Program-made: the position numbers and the translations under genes | Source of the DNA: UBA5078 sp033721235 | GTDB lineage: Bacteria > Pseudomonadota > Gammaproteobacteria > Pseudomonadales > Pseudohongiellaceae | NCBI GenBank assembly: GCA_033721235.1 | Contig: JAWWAY010000003.1 | Location: 1-64,000, forward strand | Reading direction: 5' to 3' | Length of the DNA stretch: 64,000 bases | Shown here: positions 17,206 through 25,782 of the stretch, piece by piece | How positions within the stretch are numbered: position 1 is the stretch's first letter | How the letters are laid out: every line of letters begins with the position of its first letter | The notes under the pieces: model-generated | The model's database searches: none | What the model was told of the DNA's origin: nothing | Seen by the model: only the letters and a program-made list of their open reading frames with translations

Positions 17206-17273
17206 TGCAGCTCCTTGGTTTTACTTACATGGGCTTGAAAGAACCTATTACGCTAACAGCTGGGCGCTCATAA

Positions 17274-18020
17274 TCAAGCCCACACCAGAACGAGCTTAGC
17301 CGTACCAAGCTGTTCTCCTTTTTTGAATATTCGCTGGCTAAGGGCTTGGCGAGGCTTGCCTTTTCCTGTGGCTTTACTCTTAGCTGTGTTGCGATCAATA
17401 TTGGCAGTGGCATAGAGCGGCAACACCATTTCGCCGTCGCGCAATACGGATTTGCGTTTTTTGCCTGCTAGCGTATAGGCCTCGAGTCCAGAGGGAAGCA
17501 AATCAATATACACTTCCTTGGAGCAGCACAGAGACTTAATACTGGGGTCTGCCTGCTGTCCTTTCACATTGCTGACGATTTTGCTTTTCAGGTCCGATGC
17601 AACGGCGCCTTGAAACAGGTTGCTGATTGCTTTGACTTTAGCGCCAAGTGCGGTATCGATTACCGCGCTTAGAATCTTGCGAAGCCATTTACCGCTTTTG
17701 CTGACAGAGTCTTTGTCAGCAATTGTGAGCAGAAACTTCGTTTCGGTGTCGATGTCTTCTTTGAAGAGGCCCGACTCCCAAAAATTATTGGTATCAAAGG
17801 CTACCACTGTGCGGCTGGGCAGATCTGCCTTCTTCAAAGTCGAGACTTCTGGAGTGCCAGAGCGAGGGTAGATAAGGCTCGCCTCAATGAGGTTGTCTAA
17901 TTGTTCGATTCTATCTTTTGCGTAAGGCGCGCGTCCTTTCTTGCCCTTGGGCACAAACTCGTCACCATCATAGTAAAGCTCAATTTCTTTTAGCAAAAAC
18001 CGCAGGTTCTTAACCGTCAT
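17274..18020 (-). CDS. Hypothetical protein, unrecognised family
   Basis: 248 residues from ATG 18020, chosen because AAGGAGAG lies 5 bases before it; an upstream in-frame TTG would place that ribosome site inside the coding region. I do not recognise the family. The sequence is soluble and basic (many Lys), with no signal peptide or membrane segment. The middle, about 60-110, reads like a beta-rich domain (RTVVAFDTNNFWESGLF, TETKFLLTIADKD). A helical stretch near 110-150 (KWLRKILSAVIDTALGAKVKAISNLFQGAV) is followed by KSLCCSKEVYIDLLPSGLEAY and a Lys-rich C-terminus that could touch nucleic acid. It sits 30 bases after the MAPEG gene on the same strand and may be co-transcribed with it. Confidence 0.7.
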   Translation of the reverse strand: MTVKNLRFLLKEIELYYDGDEFVPKGKKGRAPYAKDRIEQLDNLIEASLIYPRSGTPEVSTLKKADLPSRTVVAFDTNNFWESGLFKEDIDTETKFLLTIADKDSVSKSGKWLRKILSAVIDTALGAKVKAISNLFQGAVASDLKSKIVSNVKGQQADPSIKSLCCSKEVYIDLLPSGLEAYTLAGKKRKSVLRDGEMVLPLYATANIDRNTAKSKATGKGKPRQALSQRIFKKGEQLGTAKLVLVWA

Positions 18021-18050
18021 TGTTGCTCTCCTTGCCAATGCTTGTGTCGT

Positions 18051-18479
18051 TTAGAGTCGTGAAATGGAAGCTTGGACTACCAATACTCCCCACATCGCCA
18101 GAAGTACTGTCCAGCTGGCAAAGTACCAGATCATTCTATTTCGAAGCCGATTACGGCCTGTGTGCACGATGGTATGGACGATACGGGTGACAACGTAGGC
18201 CCAGCTTAGCAGTAGAAAGGCAAGGCCAGTGATATTGAGGCTCATGGCTGCCACACAGACTGCGTAGAAGAGTACCGGTGCTTCGAAAAGATTGGAAAAG
18301 TGACGAGTCAGTTTTGCCGTCTCCTCGGGCTCTACGGCTCCTTGATAGAGGCGATAATACTTGGCCTCTATCTCGCCTTTTTTTACTGACTTTATTCTCG
18401 CTCGCAGCGTTCGTATAACAATAGAGGCTGTGAGCAAGACCATTACGAACATGGGGTAGACTAATAGGCTTTGATTCAT
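18051..18479 (-). CDS. MAPEG family membrane protein
   Basis: 142 residues from ATG 18479; an in-frame ATG at 18509 would add a short Lys-rich leader. There are four predicted TM helices. The loop after TM1 ends in KYYRLYQGAVEPEETAKLTRHFSNLFEAPVLFY, in which the (R/K)xxxNxxE-P-like RHFSNLFEAP motif is the MAPEG hallmark; TM3 and TM4 include RIVHTIVHTGRNRLRNRMIWY. The family (microsomal glutathione transferases, leukotriene synthases) forms trimers in the membrane. The bacterial role is probably detoxification, but the substrate is unknown. Confidence 0.85.
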   Translation of the reverse strand: MNQSLLVYPMFVMVLLTASIVIRTLRARIKSVKKGEIEAKYYRLYQGAVEPEETAKLTRHFSNLFEAPVLFYAVCVAAMSLNITGLAFLLLSWAYVVTRIVHTIVHTGRNRLRNRMIWYFASWTVLLAMWGVLVVQASISRL

Positions 18480-18784
18480 TTTTTTTGCCTTTGGTGTTTT
18501 TGAAGTCACGAGGGGATACTGTGCCCGCCGTTACTATGCATTTGCACCGGTGGTGGGTCAATAGACTTAATCGAGTCTTAGGCGCAACTCAGGCCGCCCC
18601 ATTTGTGCGTGTACGCACACGGCAATGTGTAACAACTACTCTATAATCTGGTCCCCTCGTACTGGCTCAGTAAGTTCCTACAGGTGTTTCGACTAGCTTG
18701 AGCCCTTTGTTTGCCGATATGAGCTTGTTCAGCGTTAGATCGCTAATCGCCTAGAAGGCCACTGAGTTACTGGTTGAGTGCTAT

Positions 18785-20185
18785 ATGTTAGAAAAATTTA
18801 GGGCAGGAATAGGCTTGTTGAAGGCGGCTTTGGCAGGAAGTTCGACCATTAACTACACGGAAGGCTCTATAGCCAAGGCGACCTTCTTGCTCGCCGTGCC
18901 TATGATTCTAGAAATGGCGATGGAATCGGTATTTGCCATTGTCGACATCTTTTTCGTTGCTGGCCTGGGCGCGGAGGCCGTGGCCACGGTTGGTTTAACC
19001 GAATCAGTCATAACACTGCTTTATGCGGTGGCAATTGGCCTGAGCATGGGCACAACGGCCATGGTGGCAAGGCGTATCGGGGAAGGCGACGAGCGCGCTG
19101 CGGCTTTTGTGGCAGGGCAATCTATTTGGTTAGGTATCTTTGTGTCTGTCGTGGTGGGGGTAGCGGGGTTCTTTTATGCCGACAAGATTCTGGGTCTCAT
19201 GGGTGCCGAGCAAGCGGTTATAGACATGGGCTCCTCCTATACCCAGATCATGTTAAGTGGCAGCTTTACCTTTCTGTTTTTGTATCTAAACAACGCGGTG
19301 TTTAGAGGAGCGGGCGATGCCAGTATCGCCATGCGAAGCTTGTTTCTGGCCAATGGCATCAATATCTTCCTCGATCCCTGTCTGATCTATGGGGTAGGCT
19401 GGTTCCCAGAAATGGGCGTGACCGGTGCAGCAGTTGCTACCAATATTGGGCGTGGTATCGGGGTGGCTTACCAGCTCTATTACCTATGCGGTGGCGGCAA
19501 GCGCATAGTGCTGAAGCTGCAAGATATGGCGCTAGGCTTGAGTGTGATCTTTTCCTTGCTTAGGCTGTCTGTCGGTGGCATCGGGCAGTTTCTCCTGGCC
19601 ACGGCTAGCTGGGTGTTTCTGATGCGCTTGGTGTCCGAGTACGGTAGTGATGCAATTGCCGGTTACACTATTTCGATTCGTGTATTGCTATTTGTCATTC
19701 TCCCGGCTTGGGGCTTAAGTAATGCGGTTGCGACGCTAGTCGGGCAGAATCTCGGCGCAAATAGAATCGAGCGGGCAGAGCGCACGGTATGGCAGGTAGG
19801 CAAATATTGCGTGTGCTATATGCTGTTGGTGACGGCGATTCTATTGCTCTTTGCGCAGCCTATCATGGGCCTGTTTACAACGGAGGAGGTAGCGCTAGCT
19901 TACGGCGTCAACGGGCTGAGAATAATGAGCATAAGCTTTGGTTTTATGGCCATCGGCATGGTGACAGTGCAGGCGTTTAATGGCGCTGGCGACACGCTCA
20001 CTCCCACCTGGATCAATGGTTTATGTTATTGGTTGGTCCAAATTCCAGTGGCCTATGCTCTGGCCGCTCCATTTGGCTTGGGGCCTTATGGCGTGTTTTG
20101 GTCGATTTTTGTGGCTGAAATTTTAGCGGGAATTGTGGGCGTCTATTATTTCCGCCGAGGCAAGTGGAAAACCCATCAAGTGTAA
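18785..20185 (+). CDS. MATE family efflux transporter
   Basis: 466 residues, the standard size for the family, with two homologous six-helix halves. The first opens KATFLLAVPMILEMAMESVFAIVDIFFVAGLGAEAVATVG and contains a GLSMGTTAMVARRIGEGDERAA loop; the second begins near 250 with SVGGIGQFLLATASWVFLMRLV and has the matching LVGQNLGANRIERAERT loop. It would act as an inner-membrane Na+ or H+ antiporter exporting cationic drugs or metabolites. The first half more resembles NorM/DinF-type than eukaryotic MATEs. It is transcribed alone. The substrate cannot be assigned. Confidence 0.92.
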   Translation: MLEKFRAGIGLLKAALAGSSTINYTEGSIAKATFLLAVPMILEMAMESVFAIVDIFFVAGLGAEAVATVGLTESVITLLYAVAIGLSMGTTAMVARRIGEGDERAAAFVAGQSIWLGIFVSVVVGVAGFFYADKILGLMGAEQAVIDMGSSYTQIMLSGSFTFLFLYLNNAVFRGAGDASIAMRSLFLANGINIFLDPCLIYGVGWFPEMGVTGAAVATNIGRGIGVAYQLYYLCGGGKRIVLKLQDMALGLSVIFSLLRLSVGGIGQFLLATASWVFLMRLVSEYGSDAIAGYTISIRVLLFVILPAWGLSNAVATLVGQNLGANRIERAERTVWQVGKYCVCYMLLVTAILLLFAQPIMGLFTTEEVALAYGVNGLRIMSISFGFMAIGMVTVQAFNGAGDTLTPTWINGLCYWLVQIPVAYALAAPFGLGPYGVFWSIFVAEILAGIVGVYYFRRGKWKTHQV

Positions 20186-20306
20186 CGGCTTGTGCCAAAC
20201 GCGCCTATGTCGTTGTCAGCGCGCTTTGCTTTGCTGTAAGCTCCCGATTCGCTAAAAGGCTGCCTTAGTGCAGCCATTTTCTGTATAGAGTGTATCGAGG
20301 CATAAC

Positions 20307-21305
20307 ATGCAAAGCTCTCAGCAGCATATAATTTCTAAAGTCACCCAGTGGCTTGAACAGTCTCAGCCAGTGTGGCTGTGCACTATACTGGAGACGTGGG
20401 GGTCGTCCCCTAGACCTATCGGCTCCATGATGGCAGCGACTCTGGACGGTGAGCTTGCCGGGTCTATTTCTGGTGGCTGTATCGAGGAAGATTTTCTGCA
20501 GCAATTGCGCGATGGCAGTCTAAAGGCACAGTACGATGAAGAAGCTAAGCCTATTGTCGTCAAATATGGGATTACTGCCGAGCAGGCCGCTAGACTGCGC
20601 TTGCCCTGTGGCGGCCAACTGCATGTGCTGGTGGAGTATATCGAGCCCACTAGTGATAACACCGCCACCTTTAGCGCCTTGGCAAATGCCTTAGAAAGCC
20701 ATCAACGTATCAGCCGTAAGGTGGATCTCAACACGGGGGCCATTAGTGTAGTGAATACGGCCTCTGACGAGGCGGTGCGGCGTTCCGAAGAGGCTTTGAT
20801 CCATGCCCTCAGCCCGAAGTATAAATTGCTGTTATTGGGCGCAGGCGACGTTGCGCGTTATGTGGCAGAGATGGCTCTTGCTCTAGAGTATGAGGTAACG
20901 CTTTGTGACCCGCGACCCGACTACTTAGGCACTTGGCATGTGGACGGTGTGCAAATCACGTCAGATTTGCCCGATGACGTGGTAAGAGATCACTTCAGTG
21001 ACCCCTATAGTGGGATCATTGCGCTGGCTCACGATCCTCGGGTTGACGACATGGCTCTCATGGAGGCCCTAAAGACTGAGGCTTTTTATGTGGGAGCAAT
21101 GGGTTCGGACAAGACCTCGGCCAATCGTCGACTGAGACTGCCCGAGCTGGGCCTTTCGGCGCAGGAAATAGATAAGCTGCATGCGCCTATTGGTTTTCAG
21201 ATAGGCAGTAAGACTCCTGCTGAGATTGCCATATCGGTGATGGCAGAGGTGACTGCCGTGCGCCACGGGGCTGAGCGAAAACCTAGTGGAACAGTATGCG
21301 GCTAG
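20307..21305 (+). CDS. XdhC/CoxI family molybdenum-hydroxylase maturation protein
   Basis: 332 residues. The N-terminal XdhC/CoxI domain (about 15-110) has VWLCTILETWGSSPRPIGSMM, SGGCIEEDF and LPCGGQLHVLVEYI, including the conserved Cys. The C-terminal Rossmann domain begins near 170 (KLLLLGAGDVARYVAEMA) and ends with FYVGAMGSDKTSANRR and IGFQIGSKTPAEIAISVMAEVTAV. The family binds molybdenum cofactor and inserts its sulfurated form into xanthine dehydrogenase-type enzymes. No such enzyme is in the window. A MocA-like transferase (41586-42218) and a ModE-like regulator (63550-63918) are the other molybdenum-linked genes here. GAGG precedes the ATG by 6 bases. Confidence 0.92.
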   Translation: MQSSQQHIISKVTQWLEQSQPVWLCTILETWGSSPRPIGSMMAATLDGELAGSISGGCIEEDFLQQLRDGSLKAQYDEEAKPIVVKYGITAEQAARLRLPCGGQLHVLVEYIEPTSDNTATFSALANALESHQRISRKVDLNTGAISVVNTASDEAVRRSEEALIHALSPKYKLLLLGAGDVARYVAEMALALEYEVTLCDPRPDYLGTWHVDGVQITSDLPDDVVRDHFSDPYSGIIALAHDPRVDDMALMEALKTEAFYVGAMGSDKTSANRRLRLPELGLSAQEIDKLHAPIGFQIGSKTPAEIAISVMAEVTAVRHGAERKPSGTVCG

Positions 21306-21327
21306 GGTAAACAAAATTAGCGCGCAT

Positions 21328-21365
21328 AAAAAAAGGGACAGGCTTAAATAGCTTGTCCCTTTTTT
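21328..21365. terminator. Bidirectional terminator between xdhC and ppa
   Basis: AAAAAAAGGGACA-GGCT pairs with AGC-TTGTCCCTTTTTTT around a short loop. It is A-rich on one side and T-rich on the other, so it can serve both convergent genes. Confidence 0.85.
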
Positions 21366-21383
21366 GTATGCAGAGCACTTAAC

Positions 21384-22004
21384 TTAGTTGGAAGTGCCGT
21401 ACTCAGTTTCGTAGTCATCCATAGATGCTTGGATAACCACTTTTGCGTGCTCATAGCCGTAAGCTTCGCCGATGGAGACTTTGTTCTCTTCGCCAGGAAT
21501 CAGCTTATACGTGAGGAAGTAGTGACGCATACGCTCGATAAGCGCTGGTGGAAGCTCGCTAATGTCTTCAACATTGGCAAATAGTGGATCGTTCTCCAAT
21601 ACCGCGATAATTTTATCGTCAGCTTCGCCACCGTCTAGCATTGGTAGCCCGCCGATCACTTTTGCGTTCAGGATGATCTCAGTCTTATCGATTGGACGCT
21701 CACTAACCACACAGATATCCAATGGATCGCCATCACCGCGAGAAGCACCTTCCATGAGGTCACGTACGCGATTACCGCAGTAAGTGCGGGGGATAAAACC
21801 GTAGAGTGTTGGGTGCTGGGAAGAGGAGCGTTGAGGTCTGTCAACACGCATATAACCAGTGGCCTTATCGACTTCGTATTTGACTAGGTCGAAAGGGCAG
21901 ATTTCGATAAAAGCATGAACCATTTTAGGGGCATCTGGGCCTACTTCGAGACCGTGCCATGGGTGTGGACGCCAGCGATAAAAGGGAGGTGGAAACTTCT
22001 TCAT
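21384..22004 (-). CDS. ppa: Inorganic pyrophosphatase, family I
   Basis: 206 residues. The signature GDGDPLDICVV (D-G-D-P-x-D) supplies the Mg2+-binding Asps. Other family I landmarks are IEICPFDLVKYEVDKATGYMRVDRP near 33-57, YGFIPRTYCG, and ADDKIIAVLENDP. The enzyme hydrolyses pyrophosphate in the cytosol and pulls biosynthetic reactions forward. The protein is about 30 residues longer than E. coli Ppa (175), mainly at the N-terminus (FYRWRPHPWHGLEVG) and C-terminus, a form I associate with a subset of proteobacterial and plant-like enzymes. It shares a bidirectional terminator with xdhC. Confidence 0.92.
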   Translation of the reverse strand: MKKFPPPFYRWRPHPWHGLEVGPDAPKMVHAFIEICPFDLVKYEVDKATGYMRVDRPQRSSSQHPTLYGFIPRTYCGNRVRDLMEGASRGDGDPLDICVVSERPIDKTEIILNAKVIGGLPMLDGGEADDKIIAVLENDPLFANVEDISELPPALIERMRHYFLTYKLIPGEENKVSIGEAYGYEHAKVVIQASMDDYETEYGTSN

Positions 22005-22213
22005 TCGATTATCTGATTCCTGTATGTCGTTACCCTAATATTGTTAATTTTTTAGGGCGGGATAGATGTGAAAGGCGCGCATTATAACAGGGTGTAAGAA
22101 AAACGCACGGCGAACCGAGCACATTTGCTGAGCTGAAGTCCGTTTGCAGCTAATCGCGGCCATTAAGCGCCAATATGGTGCGAATTTAAGCAATAATGAG
22201 GAGAGTCAGGAGG

Positions 22214-22240
22214 GTAAAAGGGCCGCGATGCGGCCCTTAA
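22214..22240 (-). terminator. Likely terminator of the VOC gene
   Basis: A 9-bp perfect stem AAGGGCCGC/GCGGCCCTT (22218-22226 and 22230-22238) with a 3-base loop. On the reverse strand it is followed by only TTTTAC, so the T-tract is short. It lies about 40 bases past the gene. Confidence 0.6.
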
Positions 22241-22276
22241 AACTCAGAAATAGCAATGCCGAGACCTATGCAGGTC

Positions 22277-23071
22277 TTAGCGCATATCTTCTGCGCGCCT
22301 TACTAGTTCAACGCGGGCACCCTCGGGGCCCTGAATATAGAAATAATTAATCATTCCGTTAGGGAGTGTCATGTCCCTAGGCTCCGAGGTGAACTCGATG
22401 TTCTTGGCGTTCAGATCTGCGATGGTCTCTTCTGTATCGAGTGCTCGCCAACCGATATGGTCAATGGCTGCCCCTTGAGATGGGAAGTTCTCGCCTCGGC
22501 TGACCATAATCCAGACGTTGCCCGGATATAGAATGCCGTCTGCCACGCCACGCATTTTGGTGCGGATACCGCCAAAAGTCTCTTCATACCAGGTGAACAT
22601 GGCCTCTGGATCCGGTGAGCGCAGGTGGACGTGATGTAAACCCAAGTGCTGAGGGTCTTCGATGAGCTCGAGCCGAGTGCCGAAAGGATCAACGAGGAAG
22701 GCTAGCTTAAATAGTCCAGGGATTTCCCGCATATCCCCCTGGGGTGTCGCGCCATTGGCGGTGGCCTTGGCCACGGTGGCTGCTAAATCGGTGAATGAGA
22801 AGCCTAGGTGGTCAATGACGCCTCCCTGGCTTGGTCGGGCATCGTCGCTGCGTAAGAACATCACCCTTGTCGTACCGAAAATAAGGCGGTCGGTTCTACC
22901 GTCTACCCATTCGCCGCCAATATTGTCTTTATACCATTGCGCTGCCACTTGTGGCTCGGGCACATTCATATGAATGTGGTCATACATATAGGTTTTGCTG
23001 TCGGCGTAGGATTGGCCGGAACAGCAGAGGAGTGCAAGTACTGCGAATAGGCTGGCGTACAATCTGTTCAT
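22277..23071 (-). CDS. Exported protein with two VOC (glyoxalase/dioxygenase-fold) domains
   Basis: 264 residues from ATG 23071, preceded by GGAGACCCT; a longer frame reaches 23137 but lacks a ribosome site and would bury the signal peptide. Residues 1-23 are the signal (LYASLFAVLALLCC...SYA). VOC module 1 (about 28-135) starts YDHIHMNVPEPQVAAQWY and ends FGTRLELIED; module 2 (about 140-255) starts LHHVHLRSPDPEAMFTWYEE and ends EGARVELVRR. Each has the His and Glu usual for metal binding (HIHM/ELIE, HVHL/ELVR). Export makes a classic glyoxalase I role unlikely. It may be an extradiol-type or antibiotic-binding relative; the substrate is unknown. Confidence 0.82.
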   Translation of the reverse strand: MNRLYASLFAVLALLCCSGQSYADSKTYMYDHIHMNVPEPQVAAQWYKDNIGGEWVDGRTDRLIFGTTRVMFLRSDDARPSQGGVIDHLGFSFTDLAATVAKATANGATPQGDMREIPGLFKLAFLVDPFGTRLELIEDPQHLGLHHVHLRSPDPEAMFTWYEETFGGIRTKMRGVADGILYPGNVWIMVSRGENFPSQGAAIDHIGWRALDTEETIADLNAKNIEFTSEPRDMTLPNGMINYFYIQGPEGARVELVRRAEDMR

Positions 23072-23168
23072 AGGGTCTCCGGTGCATCGGGGTGCGGTAT
23101 TGTTTGTTATTGTGTCAGGAGCAAGAGCGCACAGCATATGCCTAGTTTAGCTGGGTGTACAGGGGCTT

Positions 23169-24218
23169 CTAAGCTAGCTCATAGACTTTGAAGCCTCTCT
23201 CTTCACAGATTGTGGCTATAGAGCCGAACTGGGACTGGGCTAGTTTTTCTATGGGCACGAATTGATTCACCACTAGTAATGCCTTGCCCTTTGGCTCTAG
23301 TAGACGGCGTATGCTTGAGATAAATTTTTGACTGATGGCGCTGCTGGTATCGAACCCCTGATGAAAAGGCGGGTTGCACAGTATAAGGTCGAAACGTTCA
23401 TTGATATGGGCGCCGCAGTCATCTAGCCAAATTTGTACGTCCAAGTGGTGTTTTTGGAAATTGGCTTCAGCCGAATGGACGGCGGCGACATTATTGTCTG
23501 TTGCGCAGCGGCGACTAAAGGCAATCTGCTTAGTGGCGAGCAATAGATAGCCATATCCACAGCCTAAGTCTAGGACACTGCCGCTGTGTTGGGCATAGAG
23601 TCGCTTCGCCTCGCGCGCCAAAATGGCGCTTCCCTTGTCGATTTTGTTCCAGCCATATTGGCCGGGCTTGCTAATGAAACTGAAGTCATCTTGCACGCAC
23701 TCTCTGAGCATGGGGTAATTCTTGGCCTCCAGAGAGGAGGGGGGGCGCTCGTCAGTGAAGGACTTGCTACAAGTAAAGCGATAGCTGGTAGAGCTCTTTA
23801 GTTTCTTTGCCTTCGTGGCGAATACCTTTTCGGCATTCTTGCCGTGGGTATTAATGCCATCTTCTTTTTGACCAATGAGGTGAAGCTGACCGTCAATGCT
23901 TAGTTTTTCGGCCGCAGCATTAATACAATGGTTGACCACAGGGCGTTCCTTCGACACGCGGTAGACAACATTGGCAAACTCTACTGTTGCTAAGTCATTA
24001 AAGTCGAAATCACTCAGACTGGTGTGAAAATCGCGTTGGCGCAGGGCTAGGGCAATATCGAAACGATTGCTGAGGCAATAGAGATTCTCCCGTGGCGGCA
24101 CGCCGTTAATGACATCCATGGAGATATTTTCGTCCACTAACCATAGGGTATTCTTACTTGTCCGCTGCAAGCACTGGGAGAGCGTGTCTAATAATAAGGA
24201 GTCGATATGAACACTCAT
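23169..24218 (-). CDS. rsmC: RsmC/RlmG-type rRNA guanine-N2 methyltransferase
   Basis: 349 residues with the two-domain layout of RsmC/RlmG: a degenerate N-terminal MTase-like domain (about 1-165) and a catalytic C-terminal domain. The SAM site is VLDLGCGYGYLLLATK, and the catalytic motif is NPPFHQG. The segment KPGQYGWNKIDKGSAILA precedes the SAM motif as in the family. RsmC makes m2G1207 in 16S rRNA, RlmG m2G1835 in 23S. I favour RsmC because the start overlaps the stop of rsuA (ATGA at 24215-24218), another 16S-modifying enzyme, but sequence alone leaves RlmG possible. Confidence 0.82.
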   Translation of the reverse strand: MSVHIDSLLLDTLSQCLQRTSKNTLWLVDENISMDVINGVPPRENLYCLSNRFDIALALRQRDFHTSLSDFDFNDLATVEFANVVYRVSKERPVVNHCINAAAEKLSIDGQLHLIGQKEDGINTHGKNAEKVFATKAKKLKSSTSYRFTCSKSFTDERPPSSLEAKNYPMLRECVQDDFSFISKPGQYGWNKIDKGSAILAREAKRLYAQHSGSVLDLGCGYGYLLLATKQIAFSRRCATDNNVAAVHSAEANFQKHHLDVQIWLDDCGAHINERFDLILCNPPFHQGFDTSSAISQKFISSIRRLLEPKGKALLVVNQFVPIEKLAQSQFGSIATICEERGFKVYELA

Positions 24219-24907
24219 GAAAAAATGCTCGCTACTTCTGTAGCCGTTAGCGCACGATACTCGCCTTCTTCGAGTGTCTCATCCAGTGTGATTGTGCCAA
24301 TCTGGTTTCGATGCAACTCTAAGACGTGGTTACCACAGGCGGCAAACATTCTTTTTACTTGATGATAGCGGCCCTCACTGAGCACCACCTCCACTTGGGT
24401 ATCCGTCAAGGCGGTGAGCTGCGCTGGCGCGGTTATTTTGTCCTCTCCCTTAAGCAAGATGCCCTTAGCAAACTGCTCTATGGTGTCCTGACTCACTGCT
24501 TGCTCTAGGGTGGCTATATAGGTTTTCTTACACTTGTGTTTGGGCGAGATGACTCGGTGTAGCCATTGACCATCGTCAGTGATTAAGACAAGCCCAGTTG
24601 TATCAATGTCTAGTCGTCCGGCTATGGAGAGCCCGTTAGGGTTTTCTGCTAGAAGATCTAATACCGTTGGATGCTGTCCATCCTCGGTAGCGCAAATATA
24701 CCCCTGTGGTTTGTGCAGCATGATGTAGCGAGGCCCAGAAAGCGCTAGTAATTGTGAGTTCCAGTGAACGATATCGTCTGCGCTGACTTTATGGGCGGCA
24801 CTGCGGATTATTTCACCGTTGACGAGCACCTCTTTTTTTCGAATCGCGCGCTTGGCACTATCGCGGGGGATGCCGCTTGCATGACTAATAAATTTATCTA
24901 AACGCAT
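24215..24907 (-). CDS. rsuA: 16S rRNA pseudouridine(516) synthase RsuA
   Basis: 230 residues. An N-terminal S4 RNA-binding domain (about 1-60, MRLDKFISHASGIPRDSAKRAI, VLVNGE) is joined to a RsuA/RluB-family catalytic domain with MLHKPQGYICATED, and the catalytic Asp in GRLDIDTTGLVLITDDG. KCKKTYIA and EGRYHQVKRMF are the other family boxes. Length matches E. coli RsuA (231). It isomerises U516 of 16S rRNA during small-subunit assembly. It is translationally coupled to the downstream methyltransferase gene and follows mtfA by 12 bases. Confidence 0.9.
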   Translation of the reverse strand: MRLDKFISHASGIPRDSAKRAIRKKEVLVNGEIIRSAAHKVSADDIVHWNSQLLALSGPRYIMLHKPQGYICATEDGQHPTVLDLLAENPNGLSIAGRLDIDTTGLVLITDDGQWLHRVISPKHKCKKTYIATLEQAVSQDTIEQFAKGILLKGEDKITAPAQLTALTDTQVEVVLSEGRYHQVKRMFAACGNHVLELHRNQIGTITLDETLEEGEYRALTATEVASIFS

Positions 24908-24919
24908 AGTAAGTTGTCT

Positions 24920-25756
24920 CTATGTTTCATGCCACTCACGCGGGTCCACTTGGTAATAATTGAGGAACTCATTAAACAGCTCCTCGTGCTGCTGTTCAAG
25001 CTGTCTTGGCTGTTCAAAAAATGTTTCGGTAACCACGGCAAAGAACTCAGCTGGATTTGTTGCCCCGTAAACATCAATAAGGCTGTCGTGATGATTGGCA
25101 CTCGCTTTACGCAGTTGTTTGAATTCTGAGTTGAGGACTTTTCCCCAATGTTCATAGGCTTCGCGAGAGTAGAGCAAGGGGGCACCGTTAGTGCTGCCCG
25201 ACTCCTGATCTAATTGATGAGCAAACTCGTGTAGAACCACATTGTGGCCGTCGCTAAAGCTGCTTATTCCGCGATTGACATCGTCCCAGGATAAGACTAT
25301 TTTACCCGTGCTCCAGGACTCTCCGGATAATGTATGATGGTTTTCGGATACTAGGCCGCCATCGCTCAAGGTATCACGTTTAACTCTAAAGGCGGCGGGG
25401 TAGACTAGGATGGATTTTAAGGCACTATATTCATGACTAGGTCGATTCAATAAAAGCAAACAAGCATGAGCGGCAATCGTAACGCGAATCTCGTCATTGA
25501 TCTGCTGGCCTGCGCAGCCCATAAATTGTTTGTCCGCCATAAAGCGAATGATTAAACCCTGTAGTTGCTCTTGCAGCTCAGGGCGCATGCTGGCATAAAC
25601 GCTTAAGTTTCTGCGTAAGAATGCCAACCACGTGTCGGGAAATGGAGTGTTGTCTAATCGTTTGCGACGTAGTTTGGGGTATACAAAGGCATAGAAAACA
25701 GCCGCTAAAACGAAGAGCCAGGCCGATGCGAGGATCAGGCTATATTTTAATTCCAT
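24920..25756 (-). CDS. mtfA: MtfA-family zinc metallopeptidase (M90)
   Basis: 278 residues. An N-terminal TM helix (about 5-26, SLILASAWLFVLAAVFYAF) precedes a helical region and the zinc motif HEFAHQLDQESG, the MtfA form of HExxH. A Glu-containing third-ligand region (ATNPAEFFAVVTETFFEQP) follows. E. coli MtfA binds the repressor Mlc and has aminopeptidase activity; it lacks a TM helix, so this one appears membrane-tethered. It is part of a closely spaced reverse-strand run, 26 bases after pilU and 12 before rsuA. Confidence 0.88.
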   Translation of the reverse strand: MELKYSLILASAWLFVLAAVFYAFVYPKLRRKRLDNTPFPDTWLAFLRRNLSVYASMRPELQEQLQGLIIRFMADKQFMGCAGQQINDEIRVTIAAHACLLLLNRPSHEYSALKSILVYPAAFRVKRDTLSDGGLVSENHHTLSGESWSTGKIVLSWDDVNRGISSFSDGHNVVLHEFAHQLDQESGSTNGAPLLYSREAYEHWGKVLNSEFKQLRKASANHHDSLIDVYGATNPAEFFAVVTETFFEQPRQLEQQHEELFNEFLNYYQVDPREWHET

Positions 25757-25782
25757 AGCACTAAGGCCTGACCTGTGTCGGT

